From Streptomyces sp. S4.7 (GTDB lineage: Bacteria; Actinomycetota; Actinomycetes; Streptomycetales; Streptomycetaceae): a stretch of 64,000 bases of DNA. The notes under the pieces are model-generated. The model had not been told where the DNA came from. It ran no database searches and saw nothing but the letters and a program-made list of their open reading frames with translations. Below, piece after piece: positions 9,355 to 17,746 of this stretch. How positions within the stretch are numbered: position 1 is the stretch's first letter; each line of letters begins with the position of its first letter. A program made the position numbers and the translations under genes. The stretch is from assembly GCF_010384365.1 (NCBI RefSeq), contig NZ_CP048397.1:7693683-7757682 (forward strand), given 5' to 3'.

Positions 9355-9381
9355 GGTATGCAAATGTGCAGTCTCTGCAAA
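9348..9381. promoter_or_regulatory. Two abutting 17-bp operators for the TetR regulator
   Basis: TTTGCATGGTATGCAAA is followed without a gap by TGTGCAGTCTCTGCAAA. Both have the architecture TKTGCA-N5-TGCAAA. The first covers the TetR start codon. Two same-phase sites 17 bp apart suggest cooperative binding of two TetR dimers. Confidence 0.7.
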
Positions 9382-9794
9382 ATTAATAAGGGGCGCGGTG
9401 GTGCCGATGAGCCTTCGGGATGGTATTCGCGCTGTTCAGAAACCGTTTGCGGCTCATTGTCCGTGCGGTGTAAGAATCACAATTGCCGCGCAGGCTACAC
9501 TGGAGATCAGGAGGCCCCAGCCCCTGACTTTCCGCCGCCCCATGAGTGTGGGCAGCAGCACTGGTCCTCGGTGAGGATGTCAGCGGCATTCGCAGCGGCC
9601 ATACCCAGTTGTCGCGTCGCCGGAGTGGTCCACGTCCAACCGCACGCAGTGACCGAACTGCGTGATGCAGTCGCCCACCCGTCCACGACCCGGCAGCGCC
9701 GTCTTCCCTGGCTTGTGTCCCCACCTGCCAACCTGCCTGCCGCGCCGTCATACACCGGCACACGGTCGTGACCCATTTCGAAAGGCGTGGCCGT
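9382..9794. other. Intergenic region with an inverted repeat
   Basis: No gene is supported in these 413 bp. It contains the divergent promoters of the TetR and desaturase genes. An inverted repeat with perfect 8-bp arms (CACGCAGT-N6-ACTGCGTG, 9644-9665) sits about 130 bp before the desaturase start and could be an operator. I could not assign convincing -35/-10 boxes. Confidence 0.5.
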
Positions 9795-10940
9795 ATGTCA
9801 GTCAACACCGCCGGTACCGTGGAGGATTCCGCGGTACTGGAGCCAGGCGCCGATCTCGCGGGTGAGGCCGCGGAACAGGCGTGCAAGGAGACCGGCAGCG
9901 ATTTCGCGCGCCTCTCCAAGAAGATCATCGCCGCCGGTCTGATGCGGCGCCGGCCCTGGTACTACACCCTGCGCATCGGCGTCGTCACCGGCCTCTTCGC
10001 CGCCGGCTGGGTCGCCTTCGCGCTCGTCGGCGACAGCTGGTGGACACTCGCCGTCGCCGCCTTCCTCGCCGTGGTCTTCGGTCAGGTGGCGCTCGTCGCC
10101 CACGATGTGGGTCACCGTCAGGTGTTCCGGCTGCGCAAGGCCAGTGTGCGCGCCGGAAAGATCGCCGGCAACCTCGGCATCGGCATGGGCTACGGATGGT
10201 GGCAGGACAAGCACTCCCGGCACCACGCCAACCCGAACCACGAGGAGTTGGACCCGGACGTCATCCCCGACATCCTCGTCTGGACGCAGGGACAGGCCAG
10301 GGCCGCCAAGGGGCTTCCCCGTCTGATCGGCCGCTCGCAGGCGTTCCTGTTCTTCCCCCTCCTCACGCTGGAGGGCTTCAACCTGCATGTCGCCGGTGTG
10401 CGCGCGCTGGCCAACCGCTCGCTGAAGCAGCGGACTTCGGAGGGCATCCTGCTCTTCACGCACTTCGCGGTCTATCTCGGCGCGCTGTTCGTGGTGCTGC
10501 CGCCCGGCAAGGCCATCGCCTTCCTCGCCGTTCACCAGTGCCTGTTCGGCCTCTACCTGGGCTCGATCTTCGCGCCCAACCACAAGGGAATGCCCACCCT
10601 GTCGGGCAACGACCGGCCGGACTTCCTGCGGCGTCAGGTGCTCACCTCCCGCAATGTGCGCGGCGGCCGGTTCACCGACATCGCGCTCGGCGGGCTCAAC
10701 TACCAGATCGAGCACCACCTGTTCCCGAACATGCCGTCGCCGCAGCTGCGCGAGGCACAGCCGATCGTCCGGCAGCACTGCGAGGAGCTGGGCATCAGCT
10801 ATCTGGAGACCAGCCTGATCACCTCGTACAGCCAGGCTCTGCGGAGCCTGCACCACGCGGGCGCCCCGATCAGGGAATCGGCGGGCGCCGAGGCGGCCGT
10901 CGAGGCCGTCATCGAGCCCGGGACGAAGGTCGACGCCTAG
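9795..10940 (+). CDS. Membrane fatty acid desaturase
   Basis: The three histidine boxes of the acyl-lipid/acyl-CoA desaturase superfamily are present: HDVGHRQ (~101), HSRHH (~140) and QIEHH (~303). Hydrophobic hairpins lie between them. Iron-dependent enzymes of this type insert a cis double bond into membrane fatty acids using reduced ferredoxin or another redox partner. ATG at 9795 is preferred over the upstream GTG/ATG-like starts because GAAAGG lies 9 nt before it. The protein is 381 aa, the normal length. The last 32 bp overlap tail-to-tail with a truncated gene on the other strand. Regulation is probably through the upstream inverted repeat. Confidence 0.92.
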   Translation: MSVNTAGTVEDSAVLEPGADLAGEAAEQACKETGSDFARLSKKIIAAGLMRRRPWYYTLRIGVVTGLFAAGWVAFALVGDSWWTLAVAAFLAVVFGQVALVAHDVGHRQVFRLRKASVRAGKIAGNLGIGMGYGWWQDKHSRHHANPNHEELDPDVIPDILVWTQGQARAAKGLPRLIGRSQAFLFFPLLTLEGFNLHVAGVRALANRSLKQRTSEGILLFTHFAVYLGALFVVLPPGKAIAFLAVHQCLFGLYLGSIFAPNHKGMPTLSGNDRPDFLRRQVLTSRNVRGGRFTDIALGGLNYQIEHHLFPNMPSPQLREAQPIVRQHCEELGISYLETSLITSYSQALRSLHHAGAPIRESAGAEAAVEAVIEPGTKVDA

Positions 10941-11397
10941 GGTCCTCGCTGCCGACCTGGTGGCCGGTGTTCACCCGCACGGTGGCGCCGACCGTGCCCG
11001 CGGTGGACAGCGTGGCGCCGCCGTGGACCGCGTACAGGCGTCCGCCGCGCTCGCCGGCCAGCATGAAGAACGGCCCGGACGCCGATTCGTTGAACGTCTG
11101 CTTGAGGCTGACGCGGGTGCCGCCCATGCTCGCGATCCGGAAGTAGCCCTCGAACTGCCGGGTGCCCCCGGTGTACGTGGCGTACCGCCGCTCGGCGCGC
11201 TGGTCGCCGCTGCCGGTTGAACAGGTGAGCGTGAAGGTCAGGTTGTCGACCTGGCCGCAGCCCCTCTCCTGGACGTTGAAGGAAGGTGACGTCGAGGTCC
11301 ACCCTCCGGGTTCGACTTCCGCGTATGCGTTCGGCGCCGTCAGCAGCATCGCCGCGGCGGCCGAGAGAACAGTGACGGTGCGCTTGATTCTGGGCAC
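10909..11397 (-). CDS. Secreted jelly-roll (lectin/lyase-like) protein, 3'-truncated
   Basis: The start is GTG with GGAGA 8 nt upstream. A signal peptide (RTVTVLSAAAAMLLTAPNAYA) is followed by a beta-rich domain (GGTRQFEGYFRI, GGTRVSLKQTF, FFMLAGERGGRLYAVHGG, VRVNTGHQVG). It looks like the polysaccharide-lyase/concanavalin-like secreted proteins of Streptomyces, although I am not certain of the family. After VNTGHQVG the sequence degenerates to SEDPRRRPSSRAR, encoded antisense to the desaturase tail. In related proteins as I remember them, the fold continues for several more strands. The gene therefore appears to have lost its 3' end at the desaturase border. Confidence 0.65.
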   Translation of the reverse strand: MPRIKRTVTVLSAAAAMLLTAPNAYAEVEPGGWTSTSPSFNVQERGCGQVDNLTFTLTCSTGSGDQRAERRYATYTGGTRQFEGYFRIASMGGTRVSLKQTFNESASGPFFMLAGERGGRLYAVHGGATLSTAGTVGATVRVNTGHQVGSEDPRRRPSSRAR

Positions 11398-11544
11398 GTC
11401 TCATCTCTCCGTTTCGGTGGGGGCATCGCGCTGGAGTCGCATCAGAGTAGAAGTGTCCACGTCAAGCAATAAGAGATTCAGCGGAACTTCACCAGGTTCA
11501 TGTTCATGAAAGGGCATTGGTTGTGAAAGGCGTATATAGCAACG

Positions 11545-11572
11545 CCCCGCCGGTCATGCGTGACCGACGGGG
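11545..11572 (-). terminator. Terminator of the histidine phosphatase gene
   Basis: A 12-bp stem with one mismatch (CCCCGCCGGTCA / TGACCGACGGGG) closes a TGCG loop, about 40 bp past the stop. Confidence 0.65.
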
Positions 11573-11610
11573 ACATGTATATGAACAAGTGTTCTGAGTG
11601 GGACCGGCTG

Positions 11611-12252
11611 TCAGGTGCTGTGCGGCAGGTCCTGGACGGGGCGCAGCACACTCTCGGGGAGCGCCAGATTCCATGCGGTGATGACGGGGTTGCCGTGTTC
11701 CGCACCGAGCCTGGACACCGTTCCGGTCTCCAGCCGGAACAGCGCGCCCTCGGTCGCGGTGAGCCCCAGATAGCGGGCGGTGAGCACCCGCAGGAAGTGT
11801 GAGTGGGCCACGAGCGCGATGTCCTCGTCATCCGCGCGCCCGGCGGCGGCGCGGACCTCGGCGAGTACCCGGTCGGCGCGGGCGCTGACGTCCGACGGGC
11901 TCTCGCCCGGGTGGTCGCCGGGGCCCGGCGTGGTCCCGTCCGTCCAGAGGTTCCAGTCCGGCACGGTGCGGCGGATCTCCTCGGTGGTCACGCCCTCGTA
12001 GCCGCCGTAGTTCCATTCGTGCAGATCGGGATTGATGCGGGTGGACCGCAGCCCGGCGAGTTCGGCGGTGCGACGGGCCCGCGCCAGGGGGCTGACCAGG
12101 GTCACGCCGATCCGCCGGTCGGCCAGCAGGGGGACCAGGGCGCGGGCCTGGTTCTCACCGTGGGCGGTCAGTGGCAGATCCGTGTGGCTGGTGTGCTGCC
12201 CGGAGAGCGACCACTCGGTCTCGCCGTGTCTGATGAGGATCAACTCGCCCAT
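11611..12252 (-). CDS. Histidine phosphatase family protein (acid phosphatase-like)
   Basis: The protein opens with the catalytic RHG motif (LILIRHGETEW, residues 4-14), with the phospho-accepting His at ~9. A second catalytic His is in VAHSHFLRVL near 157. At 213 residues it matches the phosphoglycerate-mutase-like branch, which acts on small phosphorylated metabolites. The ATG chosen directly precedes the RHG strand; longer in-frame starts would add ~100 unrelated residues. It is monocistronic, with its own terminator. Confidence 0.92.
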   Translation of the reverse strand: MGELILIRHGETEWSLSGQHTSHTDLPLTAHGENQARALVPLLADRRIGVTLVSPLARARRTAELAGLRSTRINPDLHEWNYGGYEGVTTEEIRRTVPDWNLWTDGTTPGPGDHPGESPSDVSARADRVLAEVRAAAGRADDEDIALVAHSHFLRVLTARYLGLTATEGALFRLETGTVSRLGAEHGNPVITAWNLALPESVLRPVQDLPHST

Positions 12253-12490
12253 GGGTGCTGTCCGTTCGTTCGTACTGGGGTGTACTGAGGCGTACCGGTG
12301 GTTCTGATGTGCGGGCCACGCGCGTGTGGCGGAGCCCCTCTCCGGCCGGTCCGGCTCCACGATCCCATCACGCCGCGCTCCGTGCGCCCGGGGGCGCGCC
12401 CGGCGCGGCAGCGCGTGCCCGTGCTGCGACTCACAGGCCCCCCACCAGGCAGGGGGAACACCGTGACGTGGTTGAGCGTTCATACATACG

Positions 12491-12525
12491 TGGTCGCGGA
12501 GGGAGACGTGACGGCTCCGCGACCA
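12491..12525. terminator. Perfect 11-bp hairpin
   Basis: TGGTCGCGGAG pairs with CTCCGCGACCA around a 13-nt loop. It lies 10 bp from a second hairpin and could be a back-up terminator for the GntR gene. Confidence 0.5.
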
Positions 12526-12534
12526 CCCCGAAAC

Positions 12535-12573
12535 GAGCCCCGGCTGGTCCATCCCCCGAACCAGCCGGGGCTC
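12535..12573 (-). terminator. Terminator of the GntR regulator gene
   Basis: A perfect 14-bp stem (GAGCCCCGGCTGGT and its complement) has an 11-nt loop. It sits about 50 bp past the gntR stop. The rest of 12253-12624 holds no supported gene. Confidence 0.75.
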
Positions 12574-12624
12574 TCGCTGTCGGCAGCCGGGGCGGACCCG
12601 GCGCGGCCCCGGGGGCCGTACGGC

Positions 12625-13332
12625 TCAGACGTCGTCGCCCGGATTCCAGTCCAGCAGGCGCACCTTCGCCACCGTGCGCACATGACGGCGCATCGCCGTT
12701 GCCGCCGCCTTGCCGCGCTGCGCCTCGATCGCTTCGAGGATCGCCCGGTGCTGGGTGAGTGAGCGGTGGGGGCGGCCCGGCTGGCGCAGCGACTCGTTGC
12801 GGCTCTCGGTGATCTGCTCGGCGATGGAGCGCATGAACTCCGCCAGCAGACCGCTGTGGGCCGCAGCCGTCACCGCGGCGTGGAAGAGCCGGTCGCCCTC
12901 CACGCCGGGACCGCCCGCCTCGATCTCATCCGCCATGTGGCCGAGCGCGTCCCGCATCGCGGTCAGATCGTCGGCGGTACGGCGCTCGGCGGCCAGTTCG
13001 GCGAGTTTGGTCTCCAGCGCCTCGCGCGCCTCAAGGACGTCGGGCAGCCGGCGCTTGCGTTCCACGAGCCGCTCGACCGGTTCGGCGTCGAGGCTGTCGC
13101 GGACGAGATACGTACCGCCGCCGTGCCGGACCTCGACCAGTCCCTGCACTTCGAGGACGACGATCGCCTGCTTCACCGACGCGCGGCTGACGCCGAGGCG
13201 CCCCGCGAGTTCACGCTCGGGCGGCAGCCGGTCGCCGGCCCGCAGAGCGCCTTCCGCCACATGGTGGCGGAGCCTGTCGAGGACCTGTTCGTACAGTCGT
13301 GGCCGGGTCATCGGCCGCAGTGCGTCGGACAC
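12625..13332 (-). CDS. matR: GntR/FCD-family repressor of the malonate operon (MatR-like)
   Basis: This FadR-type GntR protein has 235 residues. The winged HTH covers residues ~12-75 (LPPERELAGRLGVSRASVKQAIVVLEVQGLVEVRHGGGTYL, read in parts), and an all-helical FCD ligand domain covers ~90-220. The GTG start has a GGGGGG ribosome site 6 nt upstream. It diverges from a MatC-MatB transport and activation operon. GntR regulators in this position (MatR in rhizobia) repress malonate use until malonate or malonyl-CoA binds. Two near-identical palindromes between the genes are the likely operators. The symbol rests on context and is less sure than the family. Confidence 0.88.
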   Translation of the reverse strand: MSDALRPMTRPRLYEQVLDRLRHHVAEGALRAGDRLPPERELAGRLGVSRASVKQAIVVLEVQGLVEVRHGGGTYLVRDSLDAEPVERLVERKRRLPDVLEAREALETKLAELAAERRTADDLTAMRDALGHMADEIEAGGPGVEGDRLFHAAVTAAAHSGLLAEFMRSIAEQITESRNESLRQPGRPHRSLTQHRAILEAIEAQRGKAAATAMRRHVRTVAKVRLLDWNPGDDV

Positions 13333-13377
13333 ACGAACCCCCCATAACTGGTCGTTCGCAGCCTAACACCGGCGGCC

Positions 13378-13394
13378 AAGTGGCTGAGCCAATT
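13378..13394. promoter_or_regulatory. Candidate MatR operator 1
   Basis: AAGTGG-CTGAG-CCAATT differs from operator 2 by one base in the arms. It lies 46 bp from the GntR start. Confidence 0.65.
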
Positions 13395-13433
13395 CCTGTC
13401 GAATCCCTTGACGCCTCGCTGGGCCGGTGTTCA

Positions 13434-13450
13434 AAGTGGTCCAGCCACTT
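13434..13450. promoter_or_regulatory. Candidate MatR operator 2
   Basis: AAGTGG-TCCAG-CCACTT is a perfect 6-bp-arm palindrome. Its centre is 56 bp from operator 1. It is followed by two direct copies of CTTGGCCARTA (13448-13472). Confidence 0.7.
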
Positions 13451-13502
13451 GGCCAATACCGCTTGGCCAGTAATCAACGGCCCCAGGGACGGGAGCCCCC
13501 CG

Positions 13503-14780
13503 ATGTCCGCCGAACTGATCTCGATCCTCGTACTTGTGGTCGTCTTCGTGATCGCCACGACCCGCTCGATCAATATGGGCGCGCTCGCCTTCGCCGCCGC
13601 GTTCGGGGTCGGCGAACTCGTCGCCGACCTGGACGCGGACGGTATCTTCGCCGGATTCCCCGGTGACCTGTTCGTCGTGCTCGTCGGCGTCACCTATCTC
13701 TTCGCCATCGCACGGGCCAACGGCACCACGGACTGGCTGGTGCATGCCGCGATCCGGCTCGTACGCGGTCGAATAGCGCTGATCCCCTGGGTGATGTTCG
13801 CGATCACCGGAGCACTGACCGCGATAGGCGCCGTCAGCCCGGCGGCCGTCGCGATCGTCGCGCCCATCGCGCTGAGCTTCGCCGCGCGGTACGGGATCAG
13901 CCCCCTGCTGATGGGCGCGCTCGTCGTACACGGCGCCCAGGCCGGCGGCTTCTCACCGATCAGCATCTACGGCTCGATCGTCAACGGGGTGGTGGAACGC
14001 GAGAACCTGCCCGGGAACGAACTCGTGCTCTTCTTCGCCTCGCTCGTCGTCAACCTGATCATCGCGAGTGTCGTCTTCGTCCTGTTCGGCGGACTGAAGC
14101 TGAAAGGCCGCGACCTCGCCACCGAGGACAAGGACGGTGGGGCCGAAAACGGCGACGGCGCCCTGGCGGCCGACTCCGCACAGCTCAACCCCGCCCGTAT
14201 CGCCACCCTGACCGCCCTCGCGGCACTCGTCTTCGCCGTCCTCGTCCTCGACCTCGACGCCGGACTCTCCTCCATCACCCTCGCCGTCGTCCTGAGCGCC
14301 TTCTGGCCGGACGCGAGCCGCAAGGCCGTCAGCGAGGTCGCCTGGCCGACCGTGCTGCTCATCTGCGGTGTCCTCACCTACGTGGGCGTCCTGGAGGAGA
14401 TGGGCACCATCGACTACGCGGGCAACGCCGTCGGCGACATCGGCGTCCCCCTGCTCGCCGCCGTCCTGCTCTGCTACATCGCCGCAGTCATCTCCGCCTT
14501 CGCGTCCTCCGTCGGCATCATGGGCGCGCTCATCCCGCTCGCCGTGCCGTTCCTCGCCCAGGGCGAGATCGGGGCGGTCGGCATGATCGCCGCGCTCGCC
14601 GTCTCGGCGACCGTCGTGGACGTCAGCCCCTTCTCCACCAACGGCGCCCTCGTACTGGCCGCCGCACCCGACGTCGACCGGGAGCGTTTCTTCCGGCAGT
14701 TGATGGTGTACGGAGGCATCGTGGTGGCAGTGGTACCCGCGGCAGTGTGGCTCGTACTGGTGGTGCCAGGCTTCGGGTGA
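13503..14780 (+). CDS. matC: MatC-type malonate/dicarboxylate carrier
   Basis: This 425-residue membrane protein has about 11-12 hydrophobic segments. The N-terminal half resembles the dicarboxylate carrier MatC family (ATTRSINMGALAFAAAFGVGEL, GAVSPAAVAIVAPIAL). A hydrophilic loop near residues 200-225 splits the two halves. MatC imports malonate for the synthetase encoded next. The ATG has GGGAG 7 nt upstream; a longer reading frame to the left crosses the operators and the GntR start and is not real. The 55-bp gap to matB and common direction suggest one operon. Confidence 0.88.
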   Translation: MSAELISILVLVVVFVIATTRSINMGALAFAAAFGVGELVADLDADGIFAGFPGDLFVVLVGVTYLFAIARANGTTDWLVHAAIRLVRGRIALIPWVMFAITGALTAIGAVSPAAVAIVAPIALSFAARYGISPLLMGALVVHGAQAGGFSPISIYGSIVNGVVERENLPGNELVLFFASLVVNLIIASVVFVLFGGLKLKGRDLATEDKDGGAENGDGALAADSAQLNPARIATLTALAALVFAVLVLDLDAGLSSITLAVVLSAFWPDASRKAVSEVAWPTVLLICGVLTYVGVLEEMGTIDYAGNAVGDIGVPLLAAVLLCYIAAVISAFASSVGIMGALIPLAVPFLAQGEIGAVGMIAALAVSATVVDVSPFSTNGALVLAAAPDVDRERFFRQLMVYGGIVVAVVPAAVWLVLVVPGFG

Positions 14781-14835
14781 TCGGACCACCACCCGGACGA
14801 CCGGTCTGACTCGTCGACAGCAAGGAGAACGACGC

Positions 14836-16308
14836 GTGTCCCCTCTCTTCCCGGCCCTCGCGGCGGGTTCCACCCGGCCCGCACTCCAATTCGGCGACCA
14901 GGCACTGAGCCACGCCGAACTGGCCACGGTGGCGGGCGCCCTGGCCGCCCGGATCGCCGGTGCGCCACGGGTCGCCGTCTGGGCCACACCCACCCTCGGC
15001 ACGGCCGTGGGCGTGGTGGCCGCGCTGCTGGCGGGCGTGCCCGTCGTGCCGGTGAACCCCAAGACCGGCGAACGGGAGCTGACGCACATCGTGACGGACA
15101 GTTCACCGGCCCTCGTACTGGCCGAACGCGGGGTCGAACTGCCTCCGGTCATCGCCGAGTTGGCGCGCCTGGACACCGACGTCAACCATGTCGCCGGGGC
15201 CACCGGTGTCCCGCGCGAGACCGGTCCCGCCACAGCGCCGCCCACCGAGCCGTCCCCGGAGGCACCCGCGCTGATCGTCTACACCTCGGGCACCACCGGA
15301 CCGCCCAAGGGCGTCGTCCTGCCCCGCCGCGCCGTCGCCGCCACACTGGACGCGCTGGAGGACGCCTGGCAGTGGACCGAGGCCGACGTCCTCGTCCACG
15401 CGCTGCCGCTGTTCCACGTCCACGGCCTGATCCTCGGCATCCTCGGCCCGCTGCGCCGCGGCGGCTCGGTGCGCCACCTCGGCAGGTTCGCCACGGACGG
15501 CGTCGCACACGAACTGTCGTCCGGAGCCACGATGCTCTTCGGCGTACCGACGATGTACCACCGCATCGCCGAGGCGCTCGCCGACGATCCCGCGCTCGCG
15601 AAGGCGCTCACCGGCGCGCGCCTGCTGGTGTCGGGATCGGCCGCGCTGCCCGTCCACGACCAGGAACGCATCGCGGCGGCCACCGGACGCCGCGTCATCG
15701 AGCGGTACGGCATGACCGAGACCCTGATGAACACGAGCGTGCGCGCGGACGGCGAACCGCGCGCCGGCACCGTCGGCGTCCCGCTGGCCGGGGTGGCGCT
15801 GCGGCTGGTCGACGAGACGGGCGCCGAGATCGCCGCGTACGACGGCGACACCGTCGGCGAGATCCAGGTGCGCGGCCCGAACCTGTTCACCGAGTATCTG
15901 AACCGCCCCGACGCGACCGACGCCGCCTTCGACGACGGCTGGTTCCGCACGGGCGACATGGCGATCCGCGACCCCGACGGCTACGTGCGCATCGTCGGGC
16001 GGAAGGCCACCGACCTGATCAAGAGCGGCGGCTACAAGATCGGCGCCGGTGAGATCGAGAACGTGCTCCTGGAGCATCCGGGGGTACGGGAGGCCGCCGT
16101 CACCGGGGAGCCCGACGAGGACCTGGGGGAGCGGATCGTCGCCTGGATCGTCCCCGCACAGGCCGAAGCCCCGCCGTCGGCGGAGGAACTGGCGGCGCAC
16201 GTCGGGGCCCAACTGGCCTCGCACAAGAGGCCGCGCACCGTGCGGTATCTGGACGCGCTGCCCCGCAACGACATGGGCAAGATCATGAAGCGGGCCCTCG
16301 GTGGCTGA
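14836..16308 (+). CDS. matB: Malonyl-CoA synthetase (MatB)
   Basis: This ANL-superfamily acyl-CoA synthetase has 490 residues, the size of Streptomyces MatB. The AMP-binding motif LIVYTSGTTGPPKGVVLP lies near 150 and YGMTET near 292. The hinge WFRTGDMA and the catalytic-lysine region KIMKRALGG complete it. The reaction is malonate + CoA + ATP to malonyl-CoA + AMP + PPi. The GTG start has AAGGAG. It sits between the MatC carrier and a carboxyltransferase-like gene that overlaps its stop. This context supports malonate rather than a long-chain acid as the substrate and supplies malonyl-CoA to polyketide and fatty acid synthesis. Confidence 0.92.
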   Translation: MSPLFPALAAGSTRPALQFGDQALSHAELATVAGALAARIAGAPRVAVWATPTLGTAVGVVAALLAGVPVVPVNPKTGERELTHIVTDSSPALVLAERGVELPPVIAELARLDTDVNHVAGATGVPRETGPATAPPTEPSPEAPALIVYTSGTTGPPKGVVLPRRAVAATLDALEDAWQWTEADVLVHALPLFHVHGLILGILGPLRRGGSVRHLGRFATDGVAHELSSGATMLFGVPTMYHRIAEALADDPALAKALTGARLLVSGSAALPVHDQERIAAATGRRVIERYGMTETLMNTSVRADGEPRAGTVGVPLAGVALRLVDETGAEIAAYDGDTVGEIQVRGPNLFTEYLNRPDATDAAFDDGWFRTGDMAIRDPDGYVRIVGRKATDLIKSGGYKIGAGEIENVLLEHPGVREAAVTGEPDEDLGERIVAWIVPAQAEAPPSAEELAAHVGAQLASHKRPRTVRYLDALPRNDMGKIMKRALGG

Positions 16309-17683
16309 GCGGATGAGCGCGCGACAGGCGGTCGCCTCCCTCACCGGAGCGACCCCGCAGGGCGCTCCCGTCGGCTTCACCGAACTGCCCACGCCCAGGG
16401 ACACCTCCGCCCCGGACGGCCCACTGGCCTGGCGGGGATACGACGAGTCCCGCGCCCGCGCGGCGGCGCGCACCGGCGAGGACGAGTCGGTCATCTGTGG
16501 TACCGCACGCGTCGGCGACACCGAAACGGTCCTGATCTCCTTCGAGTTCGGCTTCCTCGGCGGATCGCTGGGGGAGCGCACCGGGGACCGGCTGGAGGCC
16601 GCGTACACCCACGCCCGCGAACGGCGGCTGCCTGTCGTCTCGTTGATCGCCACCGGCGGCAGCCGTATGCAGGAAGGCATGCTCGCGCTCCTCCAACTCC
16701 AGCGCGTGGCACGGCAGTCGGCCCTGACCAGGGCGGCAGGCCTGCCCCAGATCGCGGTGGTGCGCGACCCGACAGCCGGTGGTGGCTGGGCCACCCTCGG
16801 CGCCGGCGCCGATGTGATCCTGGCCCTGCCGGGCGCCCAGATCGGGTTCGCGGGTTCGCGGGTACGGCCGCCGGACGCAGACCCGTACGCGTACACCGCC
16901 GAGGCGCAGCTGACGGCCGGTCATATCGACGCGGTGGTACGGCAAGAGGATCTGCGGGGCACCGTCGGCCGCTGGCTGGCGCTGTTGACGGGCGGTGCCA
17001 CCGGACCGGGGGCCGCTCCCGCGACAGCCGCCGAGCCCCCTGCCGCACTCGGCCACGCCGCGCCGCCCAAGACCGGCTGGGAGGCGGTGAGCCTGGCCCG
17101 TGATCCCCGACGCCCGCGCGCCGGGGCGTACTTGGCCGCGTACTTCACCGGACGCGAATCCATCAACGGCGACCGCAGCGGTGGCACCGACCCCGGAACG
17201 CTCTGCGGGTTCGGCGTGCGCGAAGGCCGTACGGTCGCGTACGCGGCCCAGTGCGGCACCGCGACCCTCCCGGCCGGCTACCGCACCGCGGCCAGGCTGA
17301 TCAGGCTCGCGGACCGGCTGGGGCTGCCCGTTCTCACGCTCATCGACACCCCGGGCGCCGCCAACGACGCCGAGGCGGAGCGTACCGGAGCGGGCGGCGC
17401 GATCGCGGATCTGTTCGCCGCCGTGGCCACCGCCCGCGTACCCGTCACCAGCCTGCTGATCGGCGAAGGCGGTTCAGGCGGAGCCCTGGCACTCGCGGCG
17501 TCGGGCAACACATGGGCCACACCGGACAGTTACTTCTCCGTCATCGCGCCCGAACTGGCGACGGCCATTCTCAAACGGGCCCCCGAGGAGGCCCGCGCGA
17601 CGGCCGACGAACTGAGGCTGCGTCCCCAGGACCTGCTGTCGCTGGGGGTGATCCGGGGGATCGTGCCACCGGCGGGGAAGTGA
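16301..17683 (+). CDS. Fused acetyl-CoA carboxylase-type carboxyltransferase (beta+alpha)
   Basis: Two crotonase-fold carboxyltransferase halves are joined in 460 residues. The first carries GGSRMQEGMLALLQLQR (~120), a beta-subunit (AccD/MdcD) hallmark. The second carries LIDTPGAANDAEAE and IGEGGSGGALALAAS, typical of alpha (AccA/MdcE). No biotin carboxylase, BCCP or MdcA/C gene is near. It may decarboxylate malonyl-CoA or transfer carboxyl groups within malonate metabolism; this is inference from its place behind matB. The GTG start overlaps the matB stop by 8 bp. An ATG 12 bp later is an equally possible start. Confidence 0.82.
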   Translation: MAERMSARQAVASLTGATPQGAPVGFTELPTPRDTSAPDGPLAWRGYDESRARAAARTGEDESVICGTARVGDTETVLISFEFGFLGGSLGERTGDRLEAAYTHARERRLPVVSLIATGGSRMQEGMLALLQLQRVARQSALTRAAGLPQIAVVRDPTAGGGWATLGAGADVILALPGAQIGFAGSRVRPPDADPYAYTAEAQLTAGHIDAVVRQEDLRGTVGRWLALLTGGATGPGAAPATAAEPPAALGHAAPPKTGWEAVSLARDPRRPRAGAYLAAYFTGRESINGDRSGGTDPGTLCGFGVREGRTVAYAAQCGTATLPAGYRTAARLIRLADRLGLPVLTLIDTPGAANDAEAERTGAGGAIADLFAAVATARVPVTSLLIGEGGSGGALALAASGNTWATPDSYFSVIAPELATAILKRAPEEARATADELRLRPQDLLSLGVIRGIVPPAGK

Positions 17684-17724
17684 AGTCCGCCGATTTCTCA
17701 TGGGCCTCTCACCAGGTTTGTCGG

Positions 17725-17740
17725 ACCATATGCTTATGGT
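17725..17740. promoter_or_regulatory. Palindrome at the predicted start of the DUF2510 gene
   Basis: ACCATA-TGCT-TATGGT has perfect 6-bp arms. The right arm TATGGT stands 6 nt before the GTG start and could be the -10 of a leaderless transcript, so a bound factor would block it. Confidence 0.4.
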
Positions 17741-17746
17741 GAGTGG

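Noticed and set aside
13299..13502. N-terminal extension of the MatC gene
   Set aside because: It crosses the operators and the GntR start; the ATG with GGGAG begins the hydrophobic domain.
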